Shown: positions 18,710 to 26,533 of the stretch, piece after piece
How the letters are laid out: every line of letters begins with the position of its first letter
Numbering within the stretch: the first letter of the stretch is position 1
Assembly (NCBI RefSeq): GCF_003664325.1
Contig: NZ_RCDA01000003.1
Location: 186,001-250,000 of the forward strand
Length of the DNA stretch: 64,000 bases
Source of the DNA: Alkalispirillum mobile
Lineage (GTDB): Bacteria > Pseudomonadota > Gammaproteobacteria > Nitrococcales > Halorhodospiraceae
Direction: 5' to 3'
Translations under genes and position numbers: made by a program
Notes under the pieces: model-generated
Told to the model about the DNA's origin: nothing
Databases searched by the model: none
Seen by the model: the letters and a program-made list of their open reading frames with translations, nothing else

Positions 18710-19657
18710 TCAGCCTCCTGTCGCGGGGTAGAGGGCATTCAACACGCCGTAGTATAGGGGGACACCCACCAGGACGTTGAAGGGAAAGGTGATGGCGAGC
18801 GCGGCGGTCAGCGAGAGCCCTGGATTGGCCTCGGGCACCGATAGTCGCATCGCCGCCGGTGCCGCGATGTAGGAGGCACTGGCCCCCAGTGTGGCGAGAA
18901 GGACGGCGCCGCCGAGACTCATGGACAGTAGCCAGGCTGTCAGCCCTCCTACAGTCGCCCCCAGCAGGGGGAAGACAAGGGCAAACGCCAGCAGGAAGAT
19001 CCCGTGACGCCGGATAGTGCCCGACTGGGAAGCCGCAACCAGGCCCATTTCCAGCAAGAAGAGGGCGAGGAACCCCTTGAAAGCATCGATGAACAACGGC
19101 TCAAGTGGTGCCACGCCCTCGGCCCCGACGATCAGGCCGATGAGCAGGCCACCGAGCAGCAACACGACGCCCTTGCCGAGGAAGACCTCCCGCATCACCT
19201 CGTTCCACCCGTTATCGGGGCGCAGGCCGCGAACCAGGATGATCCCCAGCAGGATGGCAGGTACCTCAAGCACCACCACGAACGCCGCGGAGTACGCCTC
19301 ATACGGCACCCCAACGGTGTCCAGGAACGCAACCGCCACCGCGTAGGTACCGACGCTGACCGACCCGTAGTGAGCTGCGATAGCGGCGGCGTCAGAACGG
19401 GGCAGCTTGCGTGACAAGCGCAGCAGGGCGAAGGCCAGCAGGCCCAATACCACGCCCATCAGGGCAACCCCGCCCAATTGCGGGAGCAGGCGGACCCAGT
19501 CCGTCTCCGCCAACTCCATGCCCCCCTTGAGGCCGATGGAGAGCAACAGCACCACGGTGAGCAGTTCATAAACGGCGGACGGTAGCCGCATTTCGGCCTT
19601 CAACAGCCCCGCACCGAACCCCAGAAGGAAGAACAGGATGACCGGGTCGAGTTGCAA
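18710..19657 (-). CDS. sbtA: sodium-dependent bicarbonate transporter SbtA
   Basis: SbtA/DUF897 membrane permease of about ten hydrophobic helices, 315 residues from the TTG at 19657. Recognisable parts are DPVILFFLLGFGAGLLKAE at the start, AAHYGSVSVGTYAVA, and LLATLGASASYIAAPAAMRL near the end, the repeated Gly/Ser-rich motifs that form the Na+/bicarbonate sites. The TTG at 19657 follows a G-rich stretch and starts right before the first helix; an upstream TTG at 19771 would add a basic leader unlike the family. Operon with sbtB, divergent from a carbonic anhydrase gene. Confidence 0.88.
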   Translation of the reverse strand: MQLDPVILFFLLGFGAGLLKAEMRLPSAVYELLTVVLLLSIGLKGGMELAETDWVRLLPQLGGVALMGVVLGLLAFALLRLSRKLPRSDAAAIAAHYGSVSVGTYAVAVAFLDTVGVPYEAYSAAFVVVLEVPAILLGIILVRGLRPDNGWNEVMREVFLGKGVVLLLGGLLIGLIVGAEGVAPLEPLFIDAFKGFLALFLLEMGLVAASQSGTIRRHGIFLLAFALVFPLLGATVGGLTAWLLSMSLGGAVLLATLGASASYIAAPAAMRLSVPEANPGLSLTAALAITFPFNVLVGVPLYYGVLNALYPATGG

Positions 19658-19711
19658 ATCAGCCCCCAGGCGCTGGCTTTTTGGTCGGCGCAAGATATTA
19701 CCACGGGTTAT

Positions 19712-19726
19712 CAAGCGTTGCGCTTG
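19712..19726. promoter_or_regulatory. palindrome in the sbtA/can divergent promoter region
   Basis: CAAGCG (19712-19717) and CGCTTG (19721-19726) form a perfect inverted repeat around TTG. It lies near the middle of the 138-nt gap between the divergent sbtA and carbonic anhydrase starts, where a shared regulator would bind. The regulator is not identifiable from this sequence; a LysR-type CO2 regulator is only a guess. Confidence 0.4.
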
Positions 19727-19795
19727 CACCGGCTTGCGGCGGATCCGTCCGTCGGTCAATGTTGGAGGCAACTGTCAATCAAACTGGGGAATGAT

Positions 19796-20428
19796 ATGCC
19801 TTGCCTGCAGGAATTACTCGCCAACAATAAGGTGTGGGCCGAGGAAAAAAGGGCGCGCGACCCGGACTTCTTTGCACGGACCGCGGCCGAACAGGTGCCC
19901 GAGTACCTCTGGATCGGGTGTTCGGACAGCCGTATCGCGGTGGGGGAGATGCTGGGCGTGGAGCCGGGGGAGGTCTTCGTGCACCGGAACATCGCCAACG
20001 TGGTCGCCCATAATGATGTCAATTGCCTGAGCGTGCTGCAGTACGCGGTGGATGTCCTGAAAGTGCCCCACATCATTGTCTGTGGTCACTATGGCTGCGG
20101 CGGCATCAAGGCGGCGCTGAGCAACCACTACGTGGGCTTCGTGAACAACTGGCTGCGGCTGATCGAGGATGTCTACCACCTGCACGAGGAGGCTTTCCGT
20201 GACCTTCCCCTTGAGCGCCAGGTGGACCTGTTGTGTGAACTCAATGTCCGCCAGAGCGTGCGGAATGTCTGCCGGACTACGATGGTCCAACGGGCGTGGC
20301 ACAGGGGGCAGGCGCTGAGCGTGCATGGCTGGATCTACGAACTGGACAGCGGCCACATCCGGGAGTTGGGGCTCGACTTTCAAAGCCCGGCCTGCCTGCC
20401 TGCCATCGATCGGCTGAAAATGGATTGA
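19796..20428 (+). CDS. can: beta-carbonic anhydrase
   Basis: 210-residue beta-class carbonic anhydrase interconverting CO2 and bicarbonate. Zinc ligands are Cys42 in IGCSDSR and His98/Cys101 in VCGHYGCGG, with the Asp44-Arg46 dyad present; NRxVANVV-like FVHRNIANVVAHND follows. The ATG at 19796 has GGGGA five bases upstream and gives a family-like MPCLQELLANNKVWAE. No signal peptide, so cytoplasmic. Divergent from sbtA-sbtB, it fits a carbon-concentrating module feeding CO2 to Rubisco, if the host is autotrophic. Confidence 0.95.
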   Translation: MPCLQELLANNKVWAEEKRARDPDFFARTAAEQVPEYLWIGCSDSRIAVGEMLGVEPGEVFVHRNIANVVAHNDVNCLSVLQYAVDVLKVPHIIVCGHYGCGGIKAALSNHYVGFVNNWLRLIEDVYHLHEEAFRDLPLERQVDLLCELNVRQSVRNVCRTTMVQRAWHRGQALSVHGWIYELDSGHIRELGLDFQSPACLPAIDRLKMD

Positions 20429-20473
20429 ACTGTGCCCGACTGCAGCGGGTCTGAAAGGGTTGGGAGGTGTCCC

Positions 20474-21019
20474 ATGAAAATCCTGTTGGCCCTATTGGCC
20501 GCGCTTCTTATGGCAGGGTGTGCCACCGGCGTGCCGGAGCCCATACGCAGCGCACCGGAGGCCGCGCCCGGGGTGCAGGCGGTGCGCGAAGCCCCGGACG
20601 AGGCGGTCGGGGAGACGGTCCGGTGGGGCGGGGTGATCGCCGAGGTTCGCAACCGGTCCGATCACACCGAGCTGGAGGTGGTGGCCCGCCGGCTGCAGTC
20701 CGGTGGACGCCCGGTGGACCGGGATGACGCCAGTCCCGGGCGCTTCCTGGCCCAGGTCCCTGGCTTCCTCGATCCGGCCATCTACGCGGCGGGGCGTGCG
20801 ATCACCGTGCGTGGTGTTGTGCAAGGGGTGCGCGAGCAGGCCGTCGGGGAGTACGCCTATTCGTTCCCGGTGGTCCAGGCCGAGGTGTACCACCTCTGGC
20901 CAGAGCGGGAGCCCGTGCGCGATTACCGCCGGGACCCGTTCTACGACCCCTGGTATGACCCGTGGTACCGGCCGTGGCACCGGCCCTACCGTCACCCCTA
21001 TTACGGTCCCTACTGGTGA
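20474..21019 (+). CDS. Slp family outer membrane lipoprotein (first copy)
   Basis: 181-residue lipoprotein with lipobox LMAGC (Cys16) and the Slp/YeaY core: VRWGGVIAEVRNRSDHTELEVVA, then GRFLAQVPGFLDPAIYAAGR and ITVRGVV. E. coli Slp is a starvation- and acid-inducible lipoprotein of unknown mechanism. Residues from about 150 to the end form an aromatic, proline-rich tail with DPWYDPWYRPWHRPY, absent from the second copy. ATG 20474 follows GGGAGG. A paralogue starts a few bases past the stop. Confidence 0.88.
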   Translation: MKILLALLAALLMAGCATGVPEPIRSAPEAAPGVQAVREAPDEAVGETVRWGGVIAEVRNRSDHTELEVVARRLQSGGRPVDRDDASPGRFLAQVPGFLDPAIYAAGRAITVRGVVQGVREQAVGEYAYSFPVVQAEVYHLWPEREPVRDYRRDPFYDPWYDPWYRPWHRPYRHPYYGPYW

Positions 21020-21024
21020 CGCCC

Positions 21025-21528
21025 GTGAACCGAACGTTCAAGCTTGTTGCGCTGTTGCTGTCGCCCTTGTTGCTCGCGGCCTGTGCCACCGGGCCCGGGT
21101 TCGATACCGCGGGCGTCGACCGGGAGCTGACACCGCAACGACTCTCTGCGGTGGCGGACGTGGCCGAGGACGAGCAGGTGGTCTGGGGCGGTATCATCGT
21201 GGCGTCGAAAAACCTGGAGGACCGCACCCGCCTCGAGGTGCTGGCCTACCCCCTCGACCGCAGCCAGCGGCCCCGGACCGCGCAGAGCCCGCAGGGTCGA
21301 TTCATCGTGGAGCACCCCGGCTACCTGGAGACCGCCGATTACGGGCCGGGGCGAAGCCTCACGGTCGCGGGCGTGGTCGACGAGGTGGTCGATGGCCGGA
21401 TCGGGGAGGCGGCCTACCGCTACCCCCGGGTCAAGCCCGATGATCTGTACCTCTGGCCCCAGGCCAGTGAGGTGCAGCGGACCTCGCCGCGGGTCCACTT
21501 CGGCGTCGGGATTATCCTTACCAATTGA
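21025..21528 (+). CDS. Slp family outer membrane lipoprotein (second copy)
   Basis: 167-residue paralogue of the preceding lipoprotein: lipobox LLAAC (Cys20), then VVWGGIIVASKNLEDRTRLEVLA, GRFIVEHPGYLETADYGPGR and LTVAGVVDEVVDGRIGEAAY. GTG 21025 is preferred because GGTGA lies five bases upstream; GTG 21016 overlaps the preceding stop and is the alternative. The aromatic Pro-rich tail of the first copy is missing. The pair probably arose by tandem duplication and is cotranscribed. Confidence 0.87.
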   Translation: MNRTFKLVALLLSPLLLAACATGPGFDTAGVDRELTPQRLSAVADVAEDEQVVWGGIIVASKNLEDRTRLEVLAYPLDRSQRPRTAQSPQGRFIVEHPGYLETADYGPGRSLTVAGVVDEVVDGRIGEAAYRYPRVKPDDLYLWPQASEVQRTSPRVHFGVGIILTN

Positions 21529-21593
21529 GTGGTATGATGCATTGCTACGTGGGCAGGGCTGCCCCGTGGCCGGCACATTATCAGGAGCCGCGC

Positions 21594-22130
21594 ATGCGTT
21601 TAAAAGCAGAAGAATCCTCGCTGCTGGTGGTGGACATCCAGCAGCAGTTGGTCCCGGAGATCCACGACCACGAGCGGGTGGTGGACTGCACCGCCTGGCT
21701 GATCGACGTGGCGGCCATCCTCAAGATCCCGGTGCACGCCACCGAGCAGTACCCCAAGGGGCTGGGGCACACCATCCCGCTGCTGCGCAGCCGCCTGGAG
21801 GAGGATCACGTCCACGAGAAGATCTGCTTTGGCTGGCCGGACGAGCCCGAGGCCCTGACCCGGTTGACCCGGCCCCAGGTCGTGCTGACCGGCACCGAGG
21901 CCCATGTCTGCGTGATGCAGACGGCGCTGGCATTGCTGGAGGCCGGGCGCGAGGTCTTCGTGGTGGCCGAGGCGGTCGGCTCCCGGCGGTCGCACGACCG
22001 GGACTGCGCACTGGAACGCATGCAACAGGCCGGCTGTTGGCTGGTCACCCGTGAGATGGTCGCCTTCGAGTGGTTGCAGCGGGCGGGCACCGACGTCTTC
22101 CGTGAGGTCCTGCAACGCTATATCCGCTAA
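21594..22130 (+). CDS. isochorismatase family cysteine hydrolase
   Basis: 178-residue isochorismatase-like hydrolase with the Asp-Lys-Cys triad of the family: Asp14 in LLVVDIQQ, a lysine in HEKICFG (Lys76) and nucleophile Cys106 in GTEAHVCVMQTALAL. The YcaC-like subgroup cleaves amides or related bonds, but the substrate cannot be read from sequence. ATG 21594 has AGGAG six bases upstream; an upstream in-frame ATG at 21525 touches the lipoprotein gene and lacks a ribosome site. Monocistronic or end of the Slp unit. Confidence 0.88.
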   Translation: MRLKAEESSLLVVDIQQQLVPEIHDHERVVDCTAWLIDVAAILKIPVHATEQYPKGLGHTIPLLRSRLEEDHVHEKICFGWPDEPEALTRLTRPQVVLTGTEAHVCVMQTALALLEAGREVFVVAEAVGSRRSHDRDCALERMQQAGCWLVTREMVAFEWLQRAGTDVFREVLQRYIR

Positions 22131-22169
22131 CGCCCCGCCCACGTCACGCACTTCTAAACCGAACCTTGT

Positions 22170-22976
22170 ATGACTGATGGCTCCGACCCATCCGAACCCC
22201 ACCCACCTGAGATCCTGTTGGTCGAGGATCAGCCGGTTAACCGGGTACTGGCGCGCGGCCTGATCGAACAGCTCGGCTACCGTGTACGCGAGGCGGAAAA
22301 CGGATATGCCGCCCTGGACAGCGTGGCCCGGCGTGCCCCGGACCTGATCCTGATGGACCTCCAGATGCCCGGTATGGACGGCCTGGAGGCGACGCGGCGC
22401 CTCCGTCGGAGCCCGGAAGGCCAGTACATCCCCATTATCGCCATGACCGCGCACACCCTGGAAGCGGACCGCGACCAGTGCCTCGGCGCGGGCATGGACG
22501 ACCACCTCAGTAAACCCATCGACCGTGACCACTTGGGCGATTTGCTGGCCCGTCACTTGTCCGGCGGTGGCCTGAGGACGGCGGTGTCCGCAAACGCGCA
22601 GGACGCCGCCCCGGCCTCGCCCCCAGGCCTGAACCTCGCCCGCCTGCGCGAGGTGACGGGCAACGATACCCGGACCATGACCGAGCTGTTGCGCCTGTTC
22701 CGTGACGACGCCCCCGCCCGCGCCCGGCGCATCGAGGCGGCAGCCGAGGCGGGTGACCGGGAGCGTCTGGCCCGGGAGGCCCATGCCCTCAAGGGCGTGC
22801 TGCTGGGACTGGGTGCGGTGGAAGCCGAGATCGCCGCCCGCAGTCTGGAAGAGCGCGCGCGGGCGTGTACGGCGGACGAGGCACTTCGGGCCGTGGCCGA
22901 GTTGCAGGGTGTTCTGGCGAAGCTGGATCAGCAGATCGAGACCGTCCTGGCGGGGTTCGAGAGGGGGTCGACCTGA
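22170..22976 (+). CDS. receiver-Hpt two-domain phosphorelay protein
   Basis: 268-residue cytoplasmic protein. The receiver domain (about 13-130) has the acidic pair in LLVEDQPVN, phospho-acceptor Asp63 in LILMDLQMPGMDG and Lys in LSKPIDRDH. A short linker leads to an Hpt domain (about 155-265) with the phospho-histidine in AREAHALKGVLLGLGA. Such receiver-Hpt proteins relay phosphate from a hybrid kinase to another regulator. It precedes the chemosensory operon, but the FliA promoter lies between them, so it is a separate unit. Confidence 0.9.
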   Translation: MTDGSDPSEPHPPEILLVEDQPVNRVLARGLIEQLGYRVREAENGYAALDSVARRAPDLILMDLQMPGMDGLEATRRLRRSPEGQYIPIIAMTAHTLEADRDQCLGAGMDDHLSKPIDRDHLGDLLARHLSGGGLRTAVSANAQDAAPASPPGLNLARLREVTGNDTRTMTELLRLFRDDAPARARRIEAAAEAGDRERLAREAHALKGVLLGLGAVEAEIAARSLEERARACTADEALRAVAELQGVLAKLDQQIETVLAGFERGST

Positions 22977-23019
22977 CCCCTCGCGTTGATGCCCCGTCCC
23001 ACCCTTCCGGAATTCCTCT

Positions 23020-23047
23020 TCAAGTTTTCCCTTGGTCTGGCCGATAA
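23020..23047 (+). promoter_or_regulatory. FliA (sigma-28) promoter of the chemosensory operon
   Basis: TCAAGTTT (23020-23027) and GCCGATAA (23040-23047) are separated by 12 nt. The -10 equals the FliA consensus GCCGATAA, and the -35 differs from TAAAGTTT at one base, in the form often seen in pseudomonads. Transcription would start near 23055, about 40 nt upstream of the first STAS gene, placing the operon in the late flagellar regulon. Confidence 0.8.
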
Positions 23048-23067
23048 ACCTGTTAGGATCAGGGTCG

Positions 23068-23084
23068 TGTACACGTTTTGTACA
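23068..23084. repeat. two TGTACA palindromes 11 bp apart in the chemosensory leader
   Basis: TGTACA occurs at 23068-23073 and 23079-23084, separated by CGTTT, roughly one helical turn apart. Each copy is self-complementary. They lie downstream of the FliA -10 and directly abut the AGGAG ribosome site at 23084-23088, so a bound repressor or RNA pairing there would affect expression. Possible operator; no regulator identified. Confidence 0.4.
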
Positions 23085-23095
23085 GGAGTGGGCTG

Positions 23096-23395
23096 ATGTC
23101 GGAACAAGCAAACCACCGGGTGGCGCTGGGCACCATGCTGGAGGTCTCTATGGCGGCGGAGCTATACGGACGCCTGGCCGAGGCCCTGGCAGCGGGTGTC
23201 AAGGCCATCGAGCTGGATGGCAGCGAGCTGGAGCGTGTTGACGGCGCCGGCCTGCAACTGCTGCTCGCCTTCATGCAGGAGGCGGAGCGACAGCAAGTCG
23301 ACTGCAGCTGGGCAGAGTCACCCGCCATGCTGGTGGATGCGGCCCGGCTGCTTGGCATGGACAGTGCTTTGAAGCTTCAGGCCGGCCCGGCCTGA
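23096..23395 (+). CDS. STAS domain protein, first gene of the chemosensory operon
   Basis: 99-residue single STAS domain, the fold of anti-sigma-factor antagonists, with the segment LERVDGAGLQLLLAFMQEA. At the place where antagonists have the phosphorylated Ser/Thr (DS/TxG), this protein has Gly50, so phospho-switching by a partner kinase looks impossible. Similar small STAS proteins lead F7-type chemotaxis clusters and their role there is unknown. ATG 23096 follows AGGAG at 23084-23088. cheY follows after 28 nt. Confidence 0.87.
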   Translation: MSEQANHRVALGTMLEVSMAAELYGRLAEALAAGVKAIELDGSELERVDGAGLQLLLAFMQEAERQQVDCSWAESPAMLVDAARLLGMDSALKLQAGPA

Positions 23396-23423
23396 CCGAT
23401 TGACGATCGAGGGAGTCAGAAAA

Positions 23424-23786
23424 ATGGCGAAGATCCTGGCGGTGGACGACTCCGCTTCCATGCGGCAGATGGTCAGCTACACGCTCAAGCAGGCCGGCCA
23501 CCAGGTGGTGGATGCCGCCGATGGGCGGGATGCCCTGGCCAAGGCCAAGGCGGGGCGATTCGACGCGGTGATCACCGACGTGAACATGCCCAACATGGAC
23601 GGCATCACCCTGGTGAAGGAGCTGCGGGCGCTGCCGAACTTCAAATTCACGCCCATCCTGCTGCTCACCACCGAATCCGCGCCGGAGAAGAAGCAGCAGG
23701 GGAAGGCGGCTGGCGCCACCGGCTGGCTGGTCAAGCCCTTTGATCCGGAAAAGCTGCTGGCCACCGTCAAAAAGGTCGTCCGCTAG
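23424..23786 (+). CDS. cheY: chemotaxis response regulator CheY
   Basis: 120-residue single receiver domain with the acidic pair in ILAVDDSASMRQM, phospho-acceptor Asp52 in ITDVNMPNMDG, Thr in LLLTTES and the conserved Lys in WLVKPFDPEK. There is no output domain, as expected for a CheY that takes phosphate from the CheA encoded next. ATG 23424 is preceded by GAGGGAG. The pathway has a second and third receiver in the last gene of the operon and in CheB. Confidence 0.95.
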   Translation: MAKILAVDDSASMRQMVSYTLKQAGHQVVDAADGRDALAKAKAGRFDAVITDVNMPNMDGITLVKELRALPNFKFTPILLLTTESAPEKKQQGKAAGATGWLVKPFDPEKLLATVKKVVR

Positions 23787-23822
23787 CGACACACCACTGC
23801 CGTTCTGACACCGGGGGGCGTC

Positions 23823-26021
23823 ATGAGCATCGACATGGGGCAATTCCTGCAGACCTTCTTCGAGGAGAGCTTCGAGGGCCTGCAGGAGATGGAGGCCGGC
23901 CTGCTGGCGCTGGACAGCGGCGATCCCGATACCGAGACGCTGCACACCATCTTCCGCGCCGCCCACTCCATCAAGGGCGGGGCCGGCACCTTCGGCCTGC
24001 AGGCCCTGGCCGGCTTCACCCACCACATGGAGACGCTGCTCGACCGGCTCCGCGAGGGTCGGCAGGCCGTGACCCCCGAGGCGGTGAACCTGCTGCTGGA
24101 GTCGGTCGATTGCCTGCGCGGCATGCTCGAGGCCGCCCAGGACGGCGGCGAGGCGGATCCGGAACAGGCCGTGGCCCTGGAGAAGCGGCTGGCCGCGCTG
24201 GTGGCGGAGGGCAATGACCCCTCACCGGTGCCGGATGCCCCGGAGTCCGAAGAGTCGCAGGCATCGCAGGCGGTCGACTCGCCGGCTCCCGGCGGCTGGC
24301 GGATCGGCTTTCGCCCCGAACCGCACCTGTTCATGACCGGCAACGATCCGCTGCGGCTGGTCGAAGAGCTGGCGGAGCTGGGCGAGGTGACCGCCGAGTG
24401 CGATAGCGGGCAGTTGCCCGCCTTCGGCGACCTCGACCCGGAGCAGTGCCATCTGAGCTGGACCCTGACCCTGCAGGGCGGAGCGGATGAAGACGCGGTA
24501 CGCGAGGTCTTCGAATGGGTGGAGGACGACTGCGAACTCACGATCAGTCCGCTGGCGCCCGAGGGCGCTGAGGACGAGCCGCCGGCGGCCGAAGGGTCCC
24601 CCGACGCGCCAGAGGAGAGCACCGCAGCTGCCGCCCCGGACGTTGATGACGAAGGCGACGAGGCCGCCGATGCCGCGGTGGTTTCCGAGGCGCCCGCCCC
24701 TTCGTCCGCGGGTCACGGCGATAACGGGAACCAACCCCCGGCGCCCGGTGCCGGCGGCGGCAATGGCCAGCCGCGGAAACCGGCAGCGGCCAGCTCCATC
24801 CGGGTGAACACCGACAAGATTGATGCACTCATCGACATGGTGGGCGAACTGGTCATCACCCAGTCCATGCTCAATCAGCTGGGCGAGGACTTCAGCGAGG
24901 ACAAGCTGGAGCAGTTGCGCGACGGCCTGGGACAGCTCGAGCGCAACACCCGGGAGCTGCAGGAAAACGTCATGCGCATCCGCATGGTGCCGATCAGCTT
25001 TGCCTACGCCCGGCTGCCGCGCATTGTCCACGACCTGTCCGACAAGCTCGGCAAGCAGGTGGAACTGAAGCTCGAGGGTGAGCAGACCGAACTGGACAAG
25101 ACGGTCATGGAGAAGCTCATCGACCCGCTGGTCCACCTAGTGCGCAATTCGCTGGACCACGGCATTGAGCCCCCGGCGCAGCGGCGCGAGCTGGGCAAGC
25201 CGGAGACCGGCACCCTGGAGATCGAGGCCTATCACAAGGGCGGTTACATCGTCATCGAGATCAACGACGACGGCGCCGGGATCAGCCGCGACAAGCTGCT
25301 GGCCAAGGCCCGGGCCGCCGGGTTGCTGCAGGCGGGCGAGGAACTGCCCGACGAGCAGGTGCTGGACCTGATCTTCCATCCGGGGCTTTCCACCGCCGAG
25401 GAGGCCACCGACGTCTCCGGGCGCGGCGTCGGCATGGACGTGGTCAAGCGCAACATCCGGCAACTGGGCGGCAACATCAACCTGCGTTCGCAGCCGGGTG
25501 AGGGCACGCAGCTGACCATCCACCTGCCCCTGACCCTGTCCATCCTCGACGGGCAGCTCTTCCGCGTGGGCGGCCAGGTCTACATCGTGCCACTGGTCTC
25601 CATCATCGAGTCGCTGCAGATCCAGCGCGAGAAGCTCAGTCGGGTGGCCGGCAAGGCGGAGCTCTACCACTGGCGCGAGGGGCACCTGCCGGTGCTGCGG
25701 CTGCGTGAGCTCTTCAACGAGCCCGACCCGGGCGGTGAACTGGCCAACGGCCTGATGGTGGTGGTCGAGGACGACGACCGAAGGGTGGGGCTGCACGTGG
25801 ACGAGCTGCTCGGCCAGCAGCAGGTGGTCATCAAGAGCCTGGAGGCCAACTACCAGCGGGTTACCGGCTTTGCCGGCGCCACCATCCTCGGTGACGGCAC
25901 CGTGGCCCTGATTCTCGATATCGCCGGGCTGGTGGATCTGGCCCAGGCACAACGTAAACCAGCCGATGCGGCGGCCATGCGCGTCGCCACCGAAGAAGCG
26001 CACGGGGAGCAAACCCAATGA
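23823..26021 (+). CDS. cheA: chemotaxis histidine kinase CheA
   Basis: 732-residue CheA. The P1 Hpt domain carries phospho-His48 in IFRAAHSIKGGAG. An acidic linker includes a compact domain at about 158-245 (WRIGFRPEPHLFMTGNDPL), probably the response-regulator-binding region. P3 dimerisation begins near 325 (IRVNTDKIDALIDMVGELVI). The P4 kinase has the N box HLVRNSLDHGIE, DDGAGIS and GRGVGMDVV. The P5 CheW-like domain ends near 715. It overlaps cheW by 4 nt. Kinase activity should be controlled by the receptors encoded downstream. Confidence 0.96.
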   Translation: MSIDMGQFLQTFFEESFEGLQEMEAGLLALDSGDPDTETLHTIFRAAHSIKGGAGTFGLQALAGFTHHMETLLDRLREGRQAVTPEAVNLLLESVDCLRGMLEAAQDGGEADPEQAVALEKRLAALVAEGNDPSPVPDAPESEESQASQAVDSPAPGGWRIGFRPEPHLFMTGNDPLRLVEELAELGEVTAECDSGQLPAFGDLDPEQCHLSWTLTLQGGADEDAVREVFEWVEDDCELTISPLAPEGAEDEPPAAEGSPDAPEESTAAAAPDVDDEGDEAADAAVVSEAPAPSSAGHGDNGNQPPAPGAGGGNGQPRKPAAASSIRVNTDKIDALIDMVGELVITQSMLNQLGEDFSEDKLEQLRDGLGQLERNTRELQENVMRIRMVPISFAYARLPRIVHDLSDKLGKQVELKLEGEQTELDKTVMEKLIDPLVHLVRNSLDHGIEPPAQRRELGKPETGTLEIEAYHKGGYIVIEINDDGAGISRDKLLAKARAAGLLQAGEELPDEQVLDLIFHPGLSTAEEATDVSGRGVGMDVVKRNIRQLGGNINLRSQPGEGTQLTIHLPLTLSILDGQLFRVGGQVYIVPLVSIIESLQIQREKLSRVAGKAELYHWREGHLPVLRLRELFNEPDPGGELANGLMVVVEDDDRRVGLHVDELLGQQQVVIKSLEANYQRVTGFAGATILGDGTVALILDIAGLVDLAQAQRKPADAAAMRVATEEAHGEQTQ

Positions 26022-26530
26022 GCGAGATGAGCGCAAGCCAGCAGGATGCCGCCCTGCAGGGCACCGTGGGGGAGGGTGATCAGTACCTCACCTTCAACCT
26101 GGGCGACGAGGAGTACGGCGTCGACATCCTGCGGGTGCAGGAGATCAAGGGGTGGAGCGGTGCCACGCCCATCCCCAACACGCCGGATTACGTCAAGGGC
26201 GTGATCAACATGCGCGGCACCATCGTGCCGGTCATCGACCTGCGGGAGCGGTTCGGCATGCCCAGCCGCGAGTACACCCAGTTCACCGTGGTGGTGCTGG
26301 TGCGCGTGCTCGGGCCCGGGGACAAGGAGCGGATCATGGGCCTGGTGGTGGACGCCCTCTCCGAGGTCTACGGCATCCCGGAGGACGAGCTCCGGCCGCC
26401 ACCGGAGTTCGGCAGCATCATCCGTACCGACTTCATCCGCGGCCTGGCGCAGGTGGACGAGAAGATGATCATCGTCCTGGATGCGGACCGGTTGCTTGCC
26501 GAAGAAGAGCTGGCCACGGAGAGCGTCTGA
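26018..26530 (+). CDS. cheW: chemotaxis coupling protein CheW
   Basis: 170-residue CheW adaptor linking receptors to CheA: YLTFNLGDEEYGVDILRVQEI, then NTPDYVKGVINMRGTIVPVIDL, the family signature, and GLVVDALSEVYGI. Length is typical. Start and stop overlap with cheA (ATGA). A ParA-family gene starts 3 nt after its stop. Confidence 0.96.
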   Translation: MSEMSASQQDAALQGTVGEGDQYLTFNLGDEEYGVDILRVQEIKGWSGATPIPNTPDYVKGVINMRGTIVPVIDLRERFGMPSREYTQFTVVVLVRVLGPGDKERIMGLVVDALSEVYGIPEDELRPPPEFGSIIRTDFIRGLAQVDEKMIIVLDADRLLAEEELATESV

Positions 26531-26533
26531 GCC

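Noticed and set aside
18472-18780. Alternative small frames overlapping sbtB and the sbtA end
   Set aside because: They are shifted reads of the PII-like gene, which has a strong AGGAGG and conserved family sequence.
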